Source of the DNA: Paracoccus sp. (in: a-proteobacteria)
Lineage (GTDB): Bacteria > Pseudomonadota > Alphaproteobacteria > Rhodobacterales > Rhodobacteraceae
NCBI RefSeq assembly: GCF_030538695.1
Contig: NZ_JAUNTN010000017.1
Location: forward strand, 22,725 to 86,724
Length of the DNA stretch: 64,000 nucleotides
Direction of reading: 5' to 3'
This document shows, one piece after another, positions 62,994-64,000 of the stretch (position 1 is the stretch's first letter; each line of letters opens with the position of its first letter). The notes under the pieces were generated by a model, which saw only the letters and a program-made list of their open reading frames with translations, made no database searches and was not told where the DNA came from. Both the position numbers and the translations under genes were made by a program.

Positions 62994-63003
62994 GGCGGCA
63001 TCC

Positions 63004-63369
63004 TTATGCAGCGACGAAGCGGATCGTTTCGATCAGCCGGGTCGGGTCGAAGGGTTTGACGAGCCAGCCGGTTGCACCGGCGGCGCGGGCGCGGGCGCGC
63101 AGCTCATCGGCGGATTCGGTCGTCAGAACCAGAATTGGTGTGGCCCGCAGATGGTCCAGCTTGCGCACCGCTTCGATAAAGCCGAATCCGTCCAGACGCG
63201 GCATGTTGATGTCCGAGATGATGACATCGGGTGATTCGCTTTCCAGCTTTTCCAGCCCATCCATGCCATCTTCGGCGGTGACGACATCCATGCCCGCCCC
63301 GGTCAGGGTCAGGCGCACCATGTCGCGGATTGTGCGGCTGTCATCCACCGCAAGGATTTTCAGGCTCAT
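63004..63369 (-). CDS. cheY: CheY-type response regulator, first copy
   Basis: 121-residue receiver: LAVDDSRTIRDMVRLTLTGAG with D9-D10, phosphoacceptor D53 (VIISDINMPRLDGFGFIEAVRK), Thr and Lys (ILVLTTESADELRARARAAGATGWLVKPF). A classical CheY-like protein. It lies between the STAS gene (ATGA overlap) and cheA, and probably accepts phosphate from CheA. Confidence 0.95.
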   Translation of the reverse strand: MSLKILAVDDSRTIRDMVRLTLTGAGMDVVTAEDGMDGLEKLESESPDVIISDINMPRLDGFGFIEAVRKLDHLRATPILVLTTESADELRARARAAGATGWLVKPFDPTRLIETIRFVAA

Positions 63370-63680
63370 GCCGGTTCTCCGTCCTCAAATGTGATATTGG
63401 GCAGGCCAAAGCTGGCCATAGCCGCGTCAAAAGCGGCGGATCGTGGGGCGATGTGCAGCGCCAGTCCGCGTTCGCGCCAATGCGCGATGCTGGTCAGCAA
63501 AAGTTGCAGGCCCAGCCCACCCAGATGCTCGACCATGCCGGCATCCAGCCGCAGCGGCTGGCCGTCATGGTCCAGAATATCGCCGGCCAGATCGCACACA
63601 TTCGTCAGGTCCAGCCGTGGCGGCAGAGAAACGCAGGCCACTCCCGGTGCGGATGATGTCAGGCTGTTGTCGGTTGTCAT
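63366..63680 (-). CDS. STAS domain protein (anti-sigma-antagonist-like)
   Basis: 104 residues with a STAS fold: VACVSLPPRLDLTNVCDLAGDILDHDGQPLRLDAGMVEHLGGLGLQLLLTSIAHWRERGLALHIAPRSAAFDAAMASFGLPNITFEDG. The usual Ser/Thr phosphorylation position of SpoIIAA is replaced by Glu-His-Leu-Gly-Gly here. It leads the chemosensory operon and overlaps the first cheY by 4 bases. STAS proteins occur at the head of many alphaproteobacterial che clusters; its partner is unknown. Confidence 0.85.
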   Translation of the reverse strand: MTTDNSLTSSAPGVACVSLPPRLDLTNVCDLAGDILDHDGQPLRLDAGMVEHLGGLGLQLLLTSIAHWRERGLALHIAPRSAAFDAAMASFGLPNITFEDGEPA

Positions 63681-63965
63681 GCGGAAACCCTTTCCGGTAT
63701 CGTTCGACAGCCGGTTATGACCGCACAGGCTTAATATTCCGTTTATGCCACCATGCTGATTGCGGCTTTTTTTGCTCCGCTCCCCAAAAAATGCCGAAAA
63801 TCTTAATTATTTTCTCGCAGGCACAGGCTGGACAAAGTGCAGTCTGCGCTGTAATGCGCACGCACTTCACAGGCGGGGTATGGGCTGTTGCATGTTGATA
63901 TGCAGGGTCCGCCGGTGGGGGCTTGGCCCCTGAATTGCCCCGCTCAGGCGCAAACCGGAAAGGAA
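63681..63965. other. Divergent control region between the che operon and rpsB
   Basis: 285 bases. It contains an A/T-run inverted repeat TTTTTTG/CAAAAAA (63768-63774 and 63785-63791), AT-rich TCTTAATTATTTTC near 63801, and TGCAT-gttgat-ATGCA (63893-63908). Just before rpsB a stem GGGGC-TTG-GCCCC (63918-63930) lies in the leader. Both promoters must be here, but no confident -35/-10 pair was found. Confidence 0.5.
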
Positions 63966-63971
63966 ATGGAT

Positions 63972-64000
63972 ATGGCGCTTCCCGAATTCTCCATGCGTCA
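63972..64000 (+). CDS. rpsB: 30S ribosomal protein S2, N-terminus (partial)
   Basis: The window ends in MALPEFSMRQ, the N-terminus of ribosomal protein S2 in Rhodobacteraceae (family sequence continues LLEAGVHFGHQT). AGGAAA lies 6 bases upstream; an in-frame ATG at 63966 gives two extra residues. Cut by the window edge. Confidence 0.8.

Overview
This window looks like a chromosomal segment of an alphaproteobacterium of the family Rhodobacteraceae, most probably Paracoccus or a close relative. The support is a GC-rich, densely packed sequence, a membrane-anchored CycM-type cytochrome c552, a TAXI-type fused TRAP transporter with its own UspA protein, a leucine-degradation (liu) cluster of the Rhodobacterales type, a divergent katG/oxyR pair, and a final partial gene whose N-terminus is that of ribosomal protein S2 of this family. 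I see no prophage, insertion sequence, CRISPR array or conjugation gene. Genus-level assignment is inference.

Layout. 1-2 kb: the end of an ABC-2 permease and a lipoprotein alpha/beta hydrolase. 2-5.3 kb (minus): tpa-lrp-dadA, a taurine/amino-acid module with its own Lrp-type regulator and a cluster of palindromes before dadA. 5.4-6.2 kb: bfd-bfr iron storage. 6.4-10.8 kb: TAXI binding protein, fused TRAP permease and UspA, then tRNA-Val at 10.9 kb. 11-13.5 kb (minus): cobC-cobD-GNAT and a sulfotransferase. 13.6-22.8 kb: liu genes (ivd, mccB, mccA, hmgL, liuC) interrupted by two LprI-like secreted proteins, an inverted ompW and two unknown small proteins. 23-26 kb: MFS exporter, DUF599, DUF465, and a small heat-shock gene with a sigma-32 promoter and a ROSE-like RNA thermometer. 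26-30.7 kb (minus): dnaX-ybaB-recR-MDR-DUF1304 preceded by the 4.5S SRP RNA, with a lipoprotein gene on the plus strand between them. 30.7-34.8 kb: a CpdB-like nucleotidase, a SRPBCC protein, pheA and cycM.

34.9-42 kb: yejABEF peptide transporter translationally coupled to a GT4 glycosyltransferase. 42-45.9 kb: a PhoP/FeuP-like two-component system with a PepSY protein, divergent from a second secreted PepSY-like protein, then YitT. 46-48 kb: Kup potassium transporter. 48-52.1 kb (minus): glpD-glpK-nitronate monooxygenase. 52.2-55.5 kb: katG/oxyR. 55.8-58 kb (minus): DUF4202, cobA/nirE-type methyltransferase and CbiX. 58.1 kb: NnrU. 58.8-63.7 kb (minus): a compact chemosensory operon (STAS, CheY, CheA, CheW, CheR, CheY, a helical orphan) with no receptor or CheB in view. 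63.97 kb: start of rpsB.

How it fits together: most units are ordinary catabolic, transport and housekeeping operons held together by 1-4 base stop/start overlaps. The most informative features are regulatory DNA and RNA: the ROSE-like thermometer, an FNR box before ompW, a promoter/operator before the liu genes, a PhoP-like direct repeat between the two-component operon and its probable target, three evenly built palindromes before dadA, a 17-bp triplicate repeat that supplies a mini-ORF to cobA, and dispersed intergenic elements with a GGATATTT core. I did not find a clearly new multi-gene system. The best candidates for new biology are the orphan helical protein of the chemosensory operon, the structured gene-free stretch at 55.45-55.79 kb, and the cobA leader.
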